A DNA stretch of 64,000 nt. It comes from Bacteroidota bacterium (lineage in GTDB: Bacteria; Bacteroidota; Bacteroidia; UKL13-3). Positions 55,789 through 63,603 of this stretch are shown here, one piece after another. The notes under the pieces were generated by a model that saw nothing but the letters and a program-made list of their open reading frames with translations, did no database searches and was not told the origin of the DNA. The number at the start of each line of letters is the position of its first letter. Position 1 is the first letter of the stretch. A program made the position numbers and the translations under genes. The stretch spans positions 33,532 through 97,531 of the forward strand of contig CANHGM010000010.1 in the NCBI GenBank assembly GCA_947460345.1. The letters run 5' to 3'.

Positions 55789-56484
55789 TTATTTAAGTAG
55801 TGCGGTTTTCAAAGCCAGTTGTTCTTGATATTCAGTTTTAAGCAATGGACACACTTTATATCTTTCATCATGTGTATCATTATAAACAGCTTCTAGCGTT
55901 TCAACTACATTTTTGATTCCTATTTTTAAAGCCCAATCAAAAGGGCCAAAAGGATAATTTGTACCCAATTTCATAGCCAAATCAATATCATCTCTGCTAG
56001 CAGTGCCTTCTTGTAATGTATAATAAGCTTCGTTTATAATCATACAGATTACTCTTGATGTGGCCATTCCAACTCTGTCTTTTACTATAATAGCTTCAAT
56101 AGTTAAATTCTTTTTAAGTTGATCAAAATACTTTAAAGCTTCATTACCTAAGCCTGTTATTTCCCATATATTTCTGTTAATAAAAGTTGGGAAGGCTGTC
56201 ATACCATATATCAAACTTAAATCGTTGGGTGGGTATTTAATAGACTGGGCTAACAATGACGATTGAGTGATGTGAAGAATGATGGGAATATTTTTAAGAG
56301 AGGCATAGGTTTCAAATCGATGTTGATGGCTATCAAATTCTAAATCGAAAATTGCATCAAATAATTTTGGATTGATAGCATTAAATTCACTAAAATTGAA
56401 CCTTAGTAAATCAATACCAGATGTCGAAAACTTTTCTTCGAATTCTTTGCACCTTTTGTCTGTGCCTGTATATAGTATCTTCAT
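55789..56484 (-). CDS. 3-hydroxyacyl-CoA dehydrogenase C-terminal-domain protein, degenerate N-terminus
   Basis: 231 residues. The C-terminal half is a clear 3-hydroxyacyl-CoA dehydrogenase C-terminal domain: 'VKDRVGMATSRVICMIINEAYYTLQEGTASRDDIDLAMKLGTNYPFGPFDWA'. The N-terminal ~130 residues should be a Rossmann domain, but the start (MKILYTGTDKRCKEFEEKF) has no GxGxxG loop, so NAD binding as in the classical enzyme is doubtful. The length is shorter than the usual ~280-300. Its first 64 bp face the region upstream of ridA on the other strand. Function beyond the family name is unknown. Confidence 0.8.
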   Translation of the reverse strand: MKILYTGTDKRCKEFEEKFSTSGIDLLRFNFSEFNAINPKLFDAIFDLEFDSHQHRFETYASLKNIPIILHITQSSLLAQSIKYPPNDLSLIYGMTAFPTFINRNIWEITGLGNEALKYFDQLKKNLTIEAIIVKDRVGMATSRVICMIINEAYYTLQEGTASRDDIDLAMKLGTNYPFGPFDWALKIGIKNVVETLEAVYNDTHDERYKVCPLLKTEYQEQLALKTALLK

Positions 56485-56513
56485 TTAGTCAAAATAATAA
56501 ACACCACAAAAAT

Positions 56514-56894
56514 ATGGGAAATAACATCATTTTAACCGATTCAGCACCAAAACCTATTGGCCCTTACAGTCAGGCTGTTATGGCAGGCAACACACTTTAT
56601 CTTTCAGGACAAATAGCCTTAGACCCCCAAACTGGCCTGATGCACCAAGAAGATATAAAAACAGAAACCATGCAAGTAATGAAAAATATAGAAGCGGTTT
56701 TAAATAAAGCAGGCGTTAGTTTTAGTCAAGTTGTAAAAGTAACCATTTATTGCACTGACCTAGCAAATTTTGCAGCCATCAACGAAATATATGGTTCGTA
56801 TTTTAGCACTAATCCACCTGCGAGAGAAACTGTTCAAGTATCAGCCTTACCCAAAGGTGCCCATGTAGAAATTTCGCTAATAGCTGTAAAATAA
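56514..56894 (+). CDS. ridA: RidA-family reactive intermediate deaminase
   Basis: Hydrolyses reactive enamine/imine intermediates made by PLP enzymes. 126 residues, the expected size, beginning MGNNIILTDSAPKPIGPYSQA. Family motifs: 'AVMAGNTLYLSGQIALDPQTG', 'VVKVTIYCTDLANFAAINEIYGSYF' and 'PARETVQVSALPKGAHVEI', with the catalytic-site Arg in PARETV. The frame is open upstream to 56421 with a signal-like peptide, but that part overlaps the divergent gene and is probably fortuitous. The M1 peptidase follows after 4 bp. Confidence 0.95.
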   Translation: MGNNIILTDSAPKPIGPYSQAVMAGNTLYLSGQIALDPQTGLMHQEDIKTETMQVMKNIEAVLNKAGVSFSQVVKVTIYCTDLANFAAINEIYGSYFSTNPPARETVQVSALPKGAHVEISLIAVK

Positions 56895-56898
56895 TATT

Positions 56899-58533
56899 AT
56901 GTCAAAAAAAGTTATATATATATTTATTTTTAGTTTGATGAGCTCAGCTATATGTGCTCAAAAGAATTATTTTACACACGCTGATACCCTAAGAGGCAGC
57001 ATCACCAACGAAAGAAAATGGTGGGATTTGAAACATTATAATTTAAATTATGAGGTTAACTTAATAGATTCGACATTCAAGGGGAGCAATATCATCACCT
57101 ACAAAGTGCTTTCAGTTGGAAATACTATGCAAATAGATTTGCAAACACCTATGAAAATTACTGCTATCAAGCAAGACAATTTAAATTTAACGTTTAAAAA
57201 AGATGGATCAGCTTATTTTGTAAAATTAATCAAAAACCAAGCTATTGGCTCAACACAAAAGGTTCAAATTTTTTATGAAGGCAAACCTAAAGTGAGTGTT
57301 AATCCACCTTGGTCGGGTGGCGTAACATGGAGCAAAGACAAAGACGGCAATAGCTTTTTAGCAACTACTTGCCAAGGCGATGGAGCCAGTTTATGGTGGC
57401 CTTGCAAAGACCATATGTATGACGAACCAGATAGCATGTTGATGCAAATCACTGTTGACCAAGCATACACAGCAGTAGGTAATGGAAAGTTAAGAAGTGT
57501 AAAAAAACTACCCAATAACAAAGCACAATATATATGGGTTGTTAAAAACCCAATTAATAACTATGGCGTAAACGTAAATATTGCCAAATATGAACATTTT
57601 AAAGATGTATATATGGGTGAAAATGGTAAACTCAGTTGCGATTATTATGTGTTAAAAGAAGATTTAGACAGTGCAAAAAAACAGTTTAAACAAGCACATC
57701 AAATGTTAAAAGCATTTGAACATTGGTTTGGCCCCTACCCTTTTTATGAAGATGGTTACAAGTTAGTACAAGTGCCATATGCTGGGATGGAACACCAAAG
57801 TAGTATTACCTATGGCAATGGTTTTAAAAACGGATATAAACATAAAGATGTAAGCCATACCCAATGGGGACAAAAATTTGATTTTATCATCATTCACGAA
57901 TCAGGGCATGAATGGTTTGCTAATAATATCACTTATAAAGATGCTGCTGATATGTGGATACACGAAAGTTTTACTTCATACGCCGAGGCTATATATGTAG
58001 ATTATTATTATGGTAAAGAAGCTTCAAGCGAATATATATTGGGTATGAGAAAAGATATAAAAAATGACAGACCTTTGATAGGTGTATACCATGTTAACTA
58101 TGCTGGTTCAAGCGATATATATAACAAAGGAGCCAACATGCTTCACACCTTAAGACAATTGGTAAAAGATGATGCAAAATGGAATGAAATATTAAGAGGC
58201 ATGAACAGAGAATTTTATCACCAAACAGTTACTTCTACACAAATAGAAGATTATTTGACAAAAGCTACTGGGATAAACTTAAAACCTTTTTTCGATCAAT
58301 ATTTAAGAGATACAAGAGTTCCTATTTTAGAATATCAAGTGTTAGGTAATAATATCAATTTTAAATGGAATAATTGTGTGGAAGGATTTAATATGCCTGC
58401 AAAAATAAAAGTGAATGGTGAATGGATTTGGGTATATCCTAATCAAAATTGGAACGCATATTCACACAAAGAGAAAATAAATGAAGCTATAATTGACCCT
58501 AACTTATATATCTTAACTATAGGTGTAAATTAA
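56899..58533 (+). CDS. M1-family zinc aminopeptidase, exported
   Basis: 544 residues with a signal peptide (residues 1-20, ending AICAQ). The N-terminal beta-saddle domain is ~40-230 and the catalytic domain starts after it. Zinc ligands are HESGH (333-337) and Glu 356, exactly 18 residues later. The exopeptidase motif usually GxMEN reads AGMEHQ (296-300), still with the Glu. 'WWPCKDHMYDEPDSM' is a family substrate-site strand. The C-terminal helical domain is short (~400-544), as in many Bacteroidota M1 enzymes. It cleaves N-terminal residues from peptides in the periplasm or outside. Confidence 0.93.
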   Translation: MSKKVIYIFIFSLMSSAICAQKNYFTHADTLRGSITNERKWWDLKHYNLNYEVNLIDSTFKGSNIITYKVLSVGNTMQIDLQTPMKITAIKQDNLNLTFKKDGSAYFVKLIKNQAIGSTQKVQIFYEGKPKVSVNPPWSGGVTWSKDKDGNSFLATTCQGDGASLWWPCKDHMYDEPDSMLMQITVDQAYTAVGNGKLRSVKKLPNNKAQYIWVVKNPINNYGVNVNIAKYEHFKDVYMGENGKLSCDYYVLKEDLDSAKKQFKQAHQMLKAFEHWFGPYPFYEDGYKLVQVPYAGMEHQSSITYGNGFKNGYKHKDVSHTQWGQKFDFIIIHESGHEWFANNITYKDAADMWIHESFTSYAEAIYVDYYYGKEASSEYILGMRKDIKNDRPLIGVYHVNYAGSSDIYNKGANMLHTLRQLVKDDAKWNEILRGMNREFYHQTVTSTQIEDYLTKATGINLKPFFDQYLRDTRVPILEYQVLGNNINFKWNNCVEGFNMPAKIKVNGEWIWVYPNQNWNAYSHKEKINEAIIDPNLYILTIGVN

Positions 58534-59036
58534 TCAGGTTTTGATTCTTTTTTTATGGCATCAATAATCGTTTGAAGTTCGGTGGCATTGGATGTTCCTA
58601 TAAGCAATTGGTTATTGTTTCGTAAGACTAACTTTAATCCTACATTTCCTGACATGGTATATGCTTTACCATTTCCTTTAATGCTCCATCTAAGTCCCCA
58701 GCCGCCATATTCCATCAAAGGTTTATAAGATAACACATCTATAAAAAGTATATCATGCCATGAATAGAATTTGAATTGAAAATGGAAAGGAAAAAATTTA
58801 ACATATATACCATGTTGGGTTATTTGTGTTTCAAGTTTCAACAGAGATATGAACACGATAACGAATAAAGGAAGAGCTATTAAAATAACCAAATTGAAAC
58901 TATGAGTTGTTAAAGTTTGTAAAGTTAAATCTTTAATAGTTGCATATACGCCTATGGATATAAAAGCGAGAATTAAGAACCACAACCAATTTTTTATGCG
59001 TTGTGTTTCAGTATATAATATTTCAGAAGTAAACAT
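58530..59036 (-). CDS. Membrane protein of unknown function, PH-like domain possible
   Basis: 168 residues with two membrane segments near 16-35 and 44-63, then a soluble beta-rich part ('QITQHGIYVKFFPFHFQFKFYSWHDILFIDVLSYKPLMEYGGWGLR'). This looks like the PH-type domain found in short Bacteroidota membrane proteins. No catalytic residues stand out. Its start overlaps the stop of the PorT-like gene by one base (TAATG), indicating translational coupling. It is convergent with the M1 gene, overlapping by 4 bp. Confidence 0.78.
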   Translation of the reverse strand: MFTSEILYTETQRIKNWLWFLILAFISIGVYATIKDLTLQTLTTHSFNLVILIALPLFVIVFISLLKLETQITQHGIYVKFFPFHFQFKFYSWHDILFIDVLSYKPLMEYGGWGLRWSIKGNGKAYTMSGNVGLKLVLRNNNQLLIGTSNATELQTIIDAIKKESKPD

Positions 59037-59656
59037 TATGATTGTTGCAATTTATATATAAGTTGAAAAGAAAGTATTTTGTGAATCATAAAATTGGTAT
59101 ATGAGCTATATATAGGAAAATGACTTTTGGCTACAGACAAAATTGATTGTTGATACCTGGCTTCAACACTCCATTTACTGTTTACAGGATAAGAAACACC
59201 TATGATAAAACTGCTTTCTAATTTTCTAAAAAAGTCAGAAGAAGCTTCGCCATAAGTATAATTCTCAACTTTTTTACGAATAATATAACCTGTAGAAATT
59301 CCACCTAGTGCATCTATTTTTTTATATGCATGGTATTTCAATAGTAGCGGAACTTCAATATAATCAGAAATAGCTTTATCCCATATACCGCCTACAGCTC
59401 CAAATTCGTCATATATACGTTTGCTACCTTTTTGCGAATAAGCCATTTCAATTCGGTAAGCCATTTTTTTATTTAAATTTCTTTGCACATAAAAACCACC
59501 CCTTAAACCAAGTTTATTAAATCCACCCATAGCATCGCCGTCAATTTGTGTTGCATTAAGCCCAAAGAGCACGCCAGCATCAAAACCTTTGGGTTGCTGG
59601 GCATATATATATTGAGTGAAGCATATATATAGTATCAATAGTAAACCATTTTTCAT
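59036..59656 (-). CDS. PorT-like outer membrane beta-barrel protein
   Basis: 206 residues with a signal peptide (MKNGLLLILYICFTQYIYAQ). An eight-strand-type barrel follows: 'FDAGVLFGLNATQIDGDAMGGFNKLGLRGGFYVQ', MAYRIEMAYSQKGSKR, 'YIEVPLLLKYHAYKKIDALGGISTGYII' and 'WSVEARYQQSILSV', the pattern of the PorT/outer-membrane beta-barrel family in Bacteroidota. Some members assist type IX secretion; this one has no linked T9SS genes. A perfect -7 box ends 4 bp before its ATG. Confidence 0.85.
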   Translation of the reverse strand: MKNGLLLILYICFTQYIYAQQPKGFDAGVLFGLNATQIDGDAMGGFNKLGLRGGFYVQRNLNKKMAYRIEMAYSQKGSKRIYDEFGAVGGIWDKAISDYIEVPLLLKYHAYKKIDALGGISTGYIIRKKVENYTYGEASSDFFRKLESSFIIGVSYPVNSKWSVEARYQQSILSVAKSHFPIYSSYTNFMIHKILSFQLIYKLQQS

Positions 59657-59660
59657 GTTA

Positions 59661-59668
59661 CAAATGTA
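59661..59668 (-). promoter_or_regulatory. -7 box for the PorT-like gene, essentially leaderless
   Basis: Minus-strand TACATTTG, exact TAnnTTTG, 4 bp from the ATG at 59656. Confidence 0.6.
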
Positions 59669-59716
59669 TTAGATTTTATAATTAAGTTACAATATATATA
59701 TTTGCCATAGATAATT

Positions 59717-59724
59717 TATCTTTG
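59717..59724 (+). promoter_or_regulatory. -7 box for the decayed nucleotidyltransferase pair
   Basis: TATCTTTG, exact match, 7 bp before ATG 59732. A second match, TATATTTG, lies at 59697-59704. The promoter has outlived the genes. Confidence 0.55.
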
Positions 59725-59731
59725 TGAAAAT

Positions 59732-59919
59732 ATGAAACAAGATATCAGATGGAAGCAGCGGTTTGAACAATATGAAAATGCCCTCGGTCAATTGAAAGAA
59801 GAAATGATACTGTCCATACATACAATCCAACTATTTTGGAATTTGAATTTTTAAAAATTATTTCAGTATATTTAGAATTATTAAAAGACTTTCGTCAAAA
59901 AATGAAATCTTACTTATGA
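59732..59919 (+). pseudogene. Truncated HI0074-like (HEPN-type) substrate-binding partner of a nucleotidyltransferase
   Basis: The start, MKQDIRWKQRFEQYENALGQ, is typical of HI0074-like proteins (~130-140 residues, HEPN-fold partners of minimal nucleotidyltransferases). After about 25 codons the frame loses homology and ends. In another frame the strand encodes ILEFEF and then LELLKDFRQKMKSYL, the family's C-terminus, ending at 59919 in an ATGA overlap with the nucleotidyltransferase gene. Most of the middle is deleted. The intact operon-style overlap shows these were once a normal pair. Confidence 0.7.
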
Positions 59920-60224
59920 AATTTGGATTAGACCAAACCACTATCGATAAAATAAATTCGGTATTTATTAAATATCCTGAAATTGAAGGGGTAATTATAT
60001 ATGGCTCTAGAGCCAAAGGTAATTATAGAGAAGGGAGTGATATAGACATTACACTTAAAGGCGAAAATGTAACTGATAAAAGTCGCTCGACTGTTTGGTT
60101 AGATATTGATGATTTAAATACACCTTACTTATTCGATATTTCTGTTTTTGAAACCTAAAATTCAGCTAGTTTAGTTGAACATATAAACCGTGTAGGTCAA
60201 GTATTTTATAAAAAGGAAATTTAG
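59916..60224 (+). pseudogene. Minimal nucleotidyltransferase (MNT) gene with a premature stop
   Basis: The 80-codon frame from ATG 59916 contains the catalytic motif of minimal nucleotidyltransferases, YGSRAKGNYREGSDIDI (GS...D-x-D). It stops at TAA 60156-60158, but in the same frame the strand continues NSASLVEHINRVGQVFYKKE to a second stop at 60224, which is the normal C-terminus of the family. So a single nonsense change truncates the last ~20 residues. The catalytic Asp pair remains, so residual activity of the short form cannot be excluded. Partner gene 59732-59919 is deleted internally. Confidence 0.75.
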
Positions 60225-60272
60225 TTCTGATTGATATACCTATTTAAAATATATATAGCTTAAACAATCAAT

Positions 60273-60306
60273 AAAAAAACCCACAATTTCTGGTGGGTTT
60301 TTTTTA
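60273..60306. terminator. Bidirectional terminator between the MNT pseudogene and typA
   Basis: An 11-bp perfect stem, AAAAAACCCAC against GTGGGTTTTTT, with an 8-nt loop AATTTCTG, T-run on both strands. It lies between convergent transcription units, 17 bp from the typA stop. Confidence 0.9.
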
Positions 60307-60323
60307 TATTTTATAATGAATGC

Positions 60324-62141
60324 TTACAAAGAAGCTTTTGCATTGGCAGCACGTTTTCTTTCATTCTCATCAAGCAATACCTTACGCAAACGAATATTTA
60401 AAGGTGTCAACTCTACATATTCATCTTCTTGTATATATTCTAAAGCTTCTTCTAAAGAGAAGTTAATTTTAGGAGCAATACGGGTTGCATCATCGTTACC
60501 AGAAGCACGGTGGTTTGTAAGTTTTTTAGCTTCAACTACATTCACAACCAAATCATTAGGTCTGATGTGTTCACCTATAATCTGACCAGTATAAATTTCA
60601 TCACCTGGTTCTATAAAAAAGCTACCACGTTCTTGTAATTTATCTAAAGAATATCCAGTAGCAGCACCTTTATCTTTAGAAATTAACACACCAGCTGATC
60701 TGCTAGGTATGGTTCCTTTCCAAGGTTCGTAACCTTCTAAACGGTGAGCCATGATAGCTTCACCAGCAGTAGCTGTCAATACATTGTTTCTTAAACCAAT
60801 AATACCTCTAGAAGGAATAGAGAATTCAAGATGTTGCATATCACCTTTAGGTTCCATTATTTTTAACTCACCTTTTCGTTGGGTAACCAATTCTATTACT
60901 TTACCAGCTGAAACCTCAGGCACATCAACAGATAAATTCTCAACAGGCTCGCACTTCTCACCATTAATTTCTTTAATGATTACTTGAGGCTGACCTACTT
61001 GCAATTCATAACCTTCTCTTCTCATGGTTTCTATCAATACAGATAAATGCAGGATACCTCTACCAAACACTAAAATCCTATCAGGAGATTCAGTATCGTG
61101 TAAACGTAACGCTAAGTTCTTTTCTATTTCTTTTTCTAAACGCTCTCTGATATGTCTGCTGGTTACAAACTTACCTTCTTTACCAAAAAACGGCGAATTG
61201 TTAATAGTGAAAAGCATACTCATAGTAGGCTCATCAATTTTAATTACTGGCATTCCTTCAGGGTTTTCAAAATCAGAAATGGTTTCTCCTATTTCAAAAC
61301 CTTCAATTCCTGAAACAGCGCATATATCACCCGCTTTTACTTCTTCAACTTTAAGTTTACCAAGACCTTCAAAAGTAAACAATTCTTTCACTTTAGATTT
61401 GATGATGCTACCATCACGTTTAACCAAACTTACTTGTTGGTTAATTTTAATAGTACCTCTATTCAATCTACCAATGGCAATACGACCCGTAAAACTGCTA
61501 TAGTCTAACGAGGTAATTTGCAACTGTGTGTTAGTACCTTCAGCAACGAGGGGTGCTGGGAAATATTCTATAATTTTATCAAGCAATGGGAATATATCTT
61601 CCGTTGGTTTTTCCCAACTATCGCTCATCCAACCTTGTTTAGACGAACCATATATAGTAGGGAAATGAAGTTGGTCTTCAGTAGCATCTAAGTTAAAGAA
61701 CAAATCAAAAACAGAATCATGTACTTCATCAGGTCTACAATTAGGTTTGTCAACTTTATTAATTACTAAAATTGCTTTTTTACCAAGTTGCAATGCTTTT
61801 TGAAGAACAAAACGAGTTTGAGGCATAGGGCCTTCAAAAGCATCAACTAAAAGTACAACACCGTCAGCCATATTTAAAACTCTTTCAACTTCACCACCAA
61901 AGTCTGCGTGGCCAGGAGTGTCAATGATATTAATTTTATAATCTTTATATCTTACTGATACGTTTTTAGCAAGAATGGTAATTCCTCTTTCACGTTCTAA
62001 ATCATTATTATCAAGAATAAGTTCTCCTGTTTCTTGGTTGTCTCTGAATATTTTAGTAGTGTGTAAAATTTTGTCCACCAAGGTTGTTTTGCCATGGTCA
62101 ACGTGGGCTATGATAGCAATGTTTCTTAATTTTTGTTCCAT
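60324..62141 (-). CDS. typA: Ribosome-associated GTPase TypA/BipA
   Basis: Translational GTPase involved in ribosome assembly and stress adaptation. 605 residues, standard. GTPase motifs: AHVDHGKTT (near residue 12), [22 protein letters not shown]. The TypA-specific region '[54 protein letters not shown]' is intact. Transcribed from a -7 box at 62175-62182, divergent from rlmH. Confidence 0.98.
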   Translation of the reverse strand: MEQKLRNIAIIAHVDHGKTTLVDKILHTTKIFRDNQETGELILDNNDLERERGITILAKNVSVRYKDYKINIIDTPGHADFGGEVERVLNMADGVVLLVDAFEGPMPQTRFVLQKALQLGKKAILVINKVDKPNCRPDEVHDSVFDLFFNLDATEDQLHFPTIYGSSKQGWMSDSWEKPTEDIFPLLDKIIEYFPAPLVAEGTNTQLQITSLDYSSFTGRIAIGRLNRGTIKINQQVSLVKRDGSIIKSKVKELFTFEGLGKLKVEEVKAGDICAVSGIEGFEIGETISDFENPEGMPVIKIDEPTMSMLFTINNSPFFGKEGKFVTSRHIRERLEKEIEKNLALRLHDTESPDRILVFGRGILHLSVLIETMRREGYELQVGQPQVIIKEINGEKCEPVENLSVDVPEVSAGKVIELVTQRKGELKIMEPKGDMQHLEFSIPSRGIIGLRNNVLTATAGEAIMAHRLEGYEPWKGTIPSRSAGVLISKDKGAATGYSLDKLQERGSFFIEPGDEIYTGQIIGEHIRPNDLVVNVVEAKKLTNHRASGNDDATRIAPKINFSLEEALEYIQEDEYVELTPLNIRLRKVLLDENERKRAANAKASL

Positions 62142-62174
62142 ATATGTGATATAACTATTCTAAAAAAATGGCCG

Positions 62175-62182
62175 CAAAGATA
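62175..62182 (-). promoter_or_regulatory. -7 box for typA
   Basis: Minus-strand TATCTTTG, exact match, 33 bp before the ATG at 62141. Confidence 0.55.
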
Positions 62183-62223
62183 CGGAAAATAAGGCATTTA
62201 CAGAAACATATATTGATATTTCT

Positions 62224-62231
62224 TAATTTTG
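62224..62231 (+). promoter_or_regulatory. -7 box for rlmH
   Basis: TAATTTTG, exact match, ends 24 bp before ATG 62256. It overlaps the in-frame TTG at 62229, which argues against the longer start. Confidence 0.55.
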
Positions 62232-62255
62232 CCAGTAAATAGCGTTGTACATTTT

Positions 62256-62729
62256 ATGAAAATTATACTATTAAGCCTAGGTAACATTGATTTACCATAT
62301 TTGAAAGATGGAATTTCATATTACGAAAAAAAGTTAAGTCACTATACCAAGCTTGAATTGTTAGAACTTACTTTAAATAAAAATAAACAACCCAAAGAAC
62401 ATGAAGCCATTAAAGTAGCTGAGGGCGAATTAATTCTTAACAAAGTGGGCGAATCAGATTATTTGGTTTTGTTTGATGACAAAGGAGTTCATATAGATTC
62501 GATTGCTTTTTCAAAATGGATAGAGGAAAAACAAATTTATCAGAGGGGAAACTTGATATTTTGTATTGGAGGGGCTTTTGGTTTTAGTGACGATGTTTAT
62601 CATAGAGCTAATTACAAGATGTCATTTTCGAAACTTACCTTTAATCATCAGATGTTTAAATTAATTGCATTAGAACAATTATATAGGGCTTTTACCATTT
62701 TGAAAAACGAACCATATCACCACAAATAA
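62256..62729 (+). CDS. rlmH: 23S rRNA (pseudouridine1915-N3)-methyltransferase RlmH
   Basis: SPOUT-class enzyme that methylates pseudouridine 1915 on 70S ribosomes. 157 residues, exactly the family size, from ATG 62256 (MKIILLSLGNI). The SAM-binding knot is 'NLIFCIGGAFGFSDDVY' and the C-terminal signature is 'SFSKLTFNHQMFKLIALEQLYRAFTILKNEPYHH'. A longer in-frame start at TTG 62229 is rejected. Confidence 0.97.
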   Translation: MKIILLSLGNIDLPYLKDGISYYEKKLSHYTKLELLELTLNKNKQPKEHEAIKVAEGELILNKVGESDYLVLFDDKGVHIDSIAFSKWIEEKQIYQRGNLIFCIGGAFGFSDDVYHRANYKMSFSKLTFNHQMFKLIALEQLYRAFTILKNEPYHHK

Positions 62730-62731
62730 TT

Positions 62732-62739
62732 TATATTTG
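62732..62739 (+). promoter_or_regulatory. -7 box for the thioredoxin-fold pseudogene
   Basis: TATATTTG, exact match, 15 bp before ATG 62755. Confidence 0.5.
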
Positions 62740-62754
62740 TAGCCATTAATATCA

Positions 62755-63164
62755 ATGAAAAACTTTTTCTTTTTCATTCTATTATATCTTTTTTGCACGC
62801 AAGTAACTTTAGCTCAGAAACCTAAGCTTGGTTATATGACTAAAGTGCCTATGTCGCAGGTGTATCAAATTGCGAAGTATGAAGACAAACCTCTGATGAT
62901 TTTTATCTATTCGTTTAGTTGTTATTCTAGTAGAAAGTATATACGAGAGATAATGAACCAACAACCTGTGATTGATAATTTCAAAATCATTGTGTGTGTG
63001 TGAATGCAGATATGGCCACTGTTAGAGGAAGACAATTGGCAGTGAAATACAATGATTTAATATAACCCGTAATTGTATTAATCAATTCCGACCAATCTAT
63101 TACCTATAAATGCCAGATGAAGATAGATGAACCTGCTTTATTAGAAGAAGTAAAAACTTTGTGA
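62755..63164 (+). pseudogene. Exported thioredoxin-fold gene broken at a GT repeat
   Basis: ATG 62755 gives a signal peptide (MKNFFFFILLYLFCTQVTLAQ) and the start of a thioredoxin-like domain ('VYQIAKYEDKPLMIFIYSFSCYSSRKYIREIM'), ending after 82 codons. A GT tract at 62992-63002 shifts the frame: dropping one GT restores reading into VNADMATVRGRQLAVKYN, then PVIVLINSD and LLEEVKTL to the stop at 63164. That continuation also has an in-frame TAA (63063-63065). Two lesions make a pseudogene likely. The active-site position reads SCYSS with only one Cys, so it was probably never a classical oxidoreductase. Confidence 0.65.
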
Positions 63165-63489
63165 CTCTAAACAAAGTTCAAAAACAGATTGTGAGTTATA
63201 TAAAAAGTACCAAAACTACACATCATATAAGTGCTTATAAGATTGGATCCTCATATGCAAAATAGATTATAAGAAGAATTTGGAAAACACTCCATCAACA
63301 TTTGTAAAAAAATATACGATGAAAATATCAGATTTAAAGCCTTTTGAAGAAGGGTATTTAAGAGAGTGGGAAAAGCTTAAAAATGCCAAACCTAAGGATA
63401 AAGAAAAATAACTTTACAGCTTATTCATTCTGACAGCCAATATTCTAGAGAGAATTTAAAAATATATTTTCATAAAGCCTATTCATCCT
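63165..63489 (+). other. Gap with short unrecognised coding scraps
   Basis: About 325 bp between the thioredoxin-fold pseudogene and the SRP RNA. The plus strand has two short peptide-like runs, VQKQIVSYIKSTKTTHHISA (63177-63266) and, from ATG 63319 to stop 63411, MKISDLKPFEEGYLREWEKL followed by KNAKPKDKEK. The second looks like a natural charged C-terminus. They may be leftovers of one or more genes. No family recognised, no promoter seen. Confidence 0.35.
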
Positions 63490-63497
63490 TACCTTTG
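63490..63497 (+). promoter_or_regulatory. -7 box for the SRP RNA
   Basis: TACCTTTG, exact TAnnTTTG, immediately before the RNA. It fixes the 5' end near 63500-63503. Confidence 0.7.
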
Positions 63498-63499
63498 TG

Positions 63500-63603
63500 G
63501 CGGCAGGTGCTATACGACCAGCTCCCTTTTAATCCCCCAGGGTAGGAATACAGCAAGGGCAAATGGTTGTAGCGGTGCGATATGGATACCTGCCATTTTT
63601 TTT
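63500..63603 (+). ncRNA. ffs: Signal recognition particle RNA (small bacterial type)
   Basis: The RNA scaffold of the signal recognition particle, which binds Ffh and targets membrane proteins co-translationally. The conserved apical domain is at about 63538-63560: CAGGGTAGGAATACAGCAAG, with a GGAA tetraloop and the AGCA asymmetric loop that Ffh recognises. The outer stem pairs GGCAGGT (63502-63508) with ACCTGCC (63588-63594), and the inner part pairs GTGCTATACGACC with its partner near 63564-63586. A T-run from 63596 ends it. No Alu domain is present. Ends are approximate. Confidence 0.9.

Noticed and set aside
56421..56513. Upstream extension of ridA that looks like a signal peptide (MSKTFLRILCTFCLCLYIVS)
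   Set aside because: It lies antisense to the conserved start of the divergent gene at 55789-56484, and RidA proteins are cytosolic; ATG 56514 gives the canonical N-terminus.
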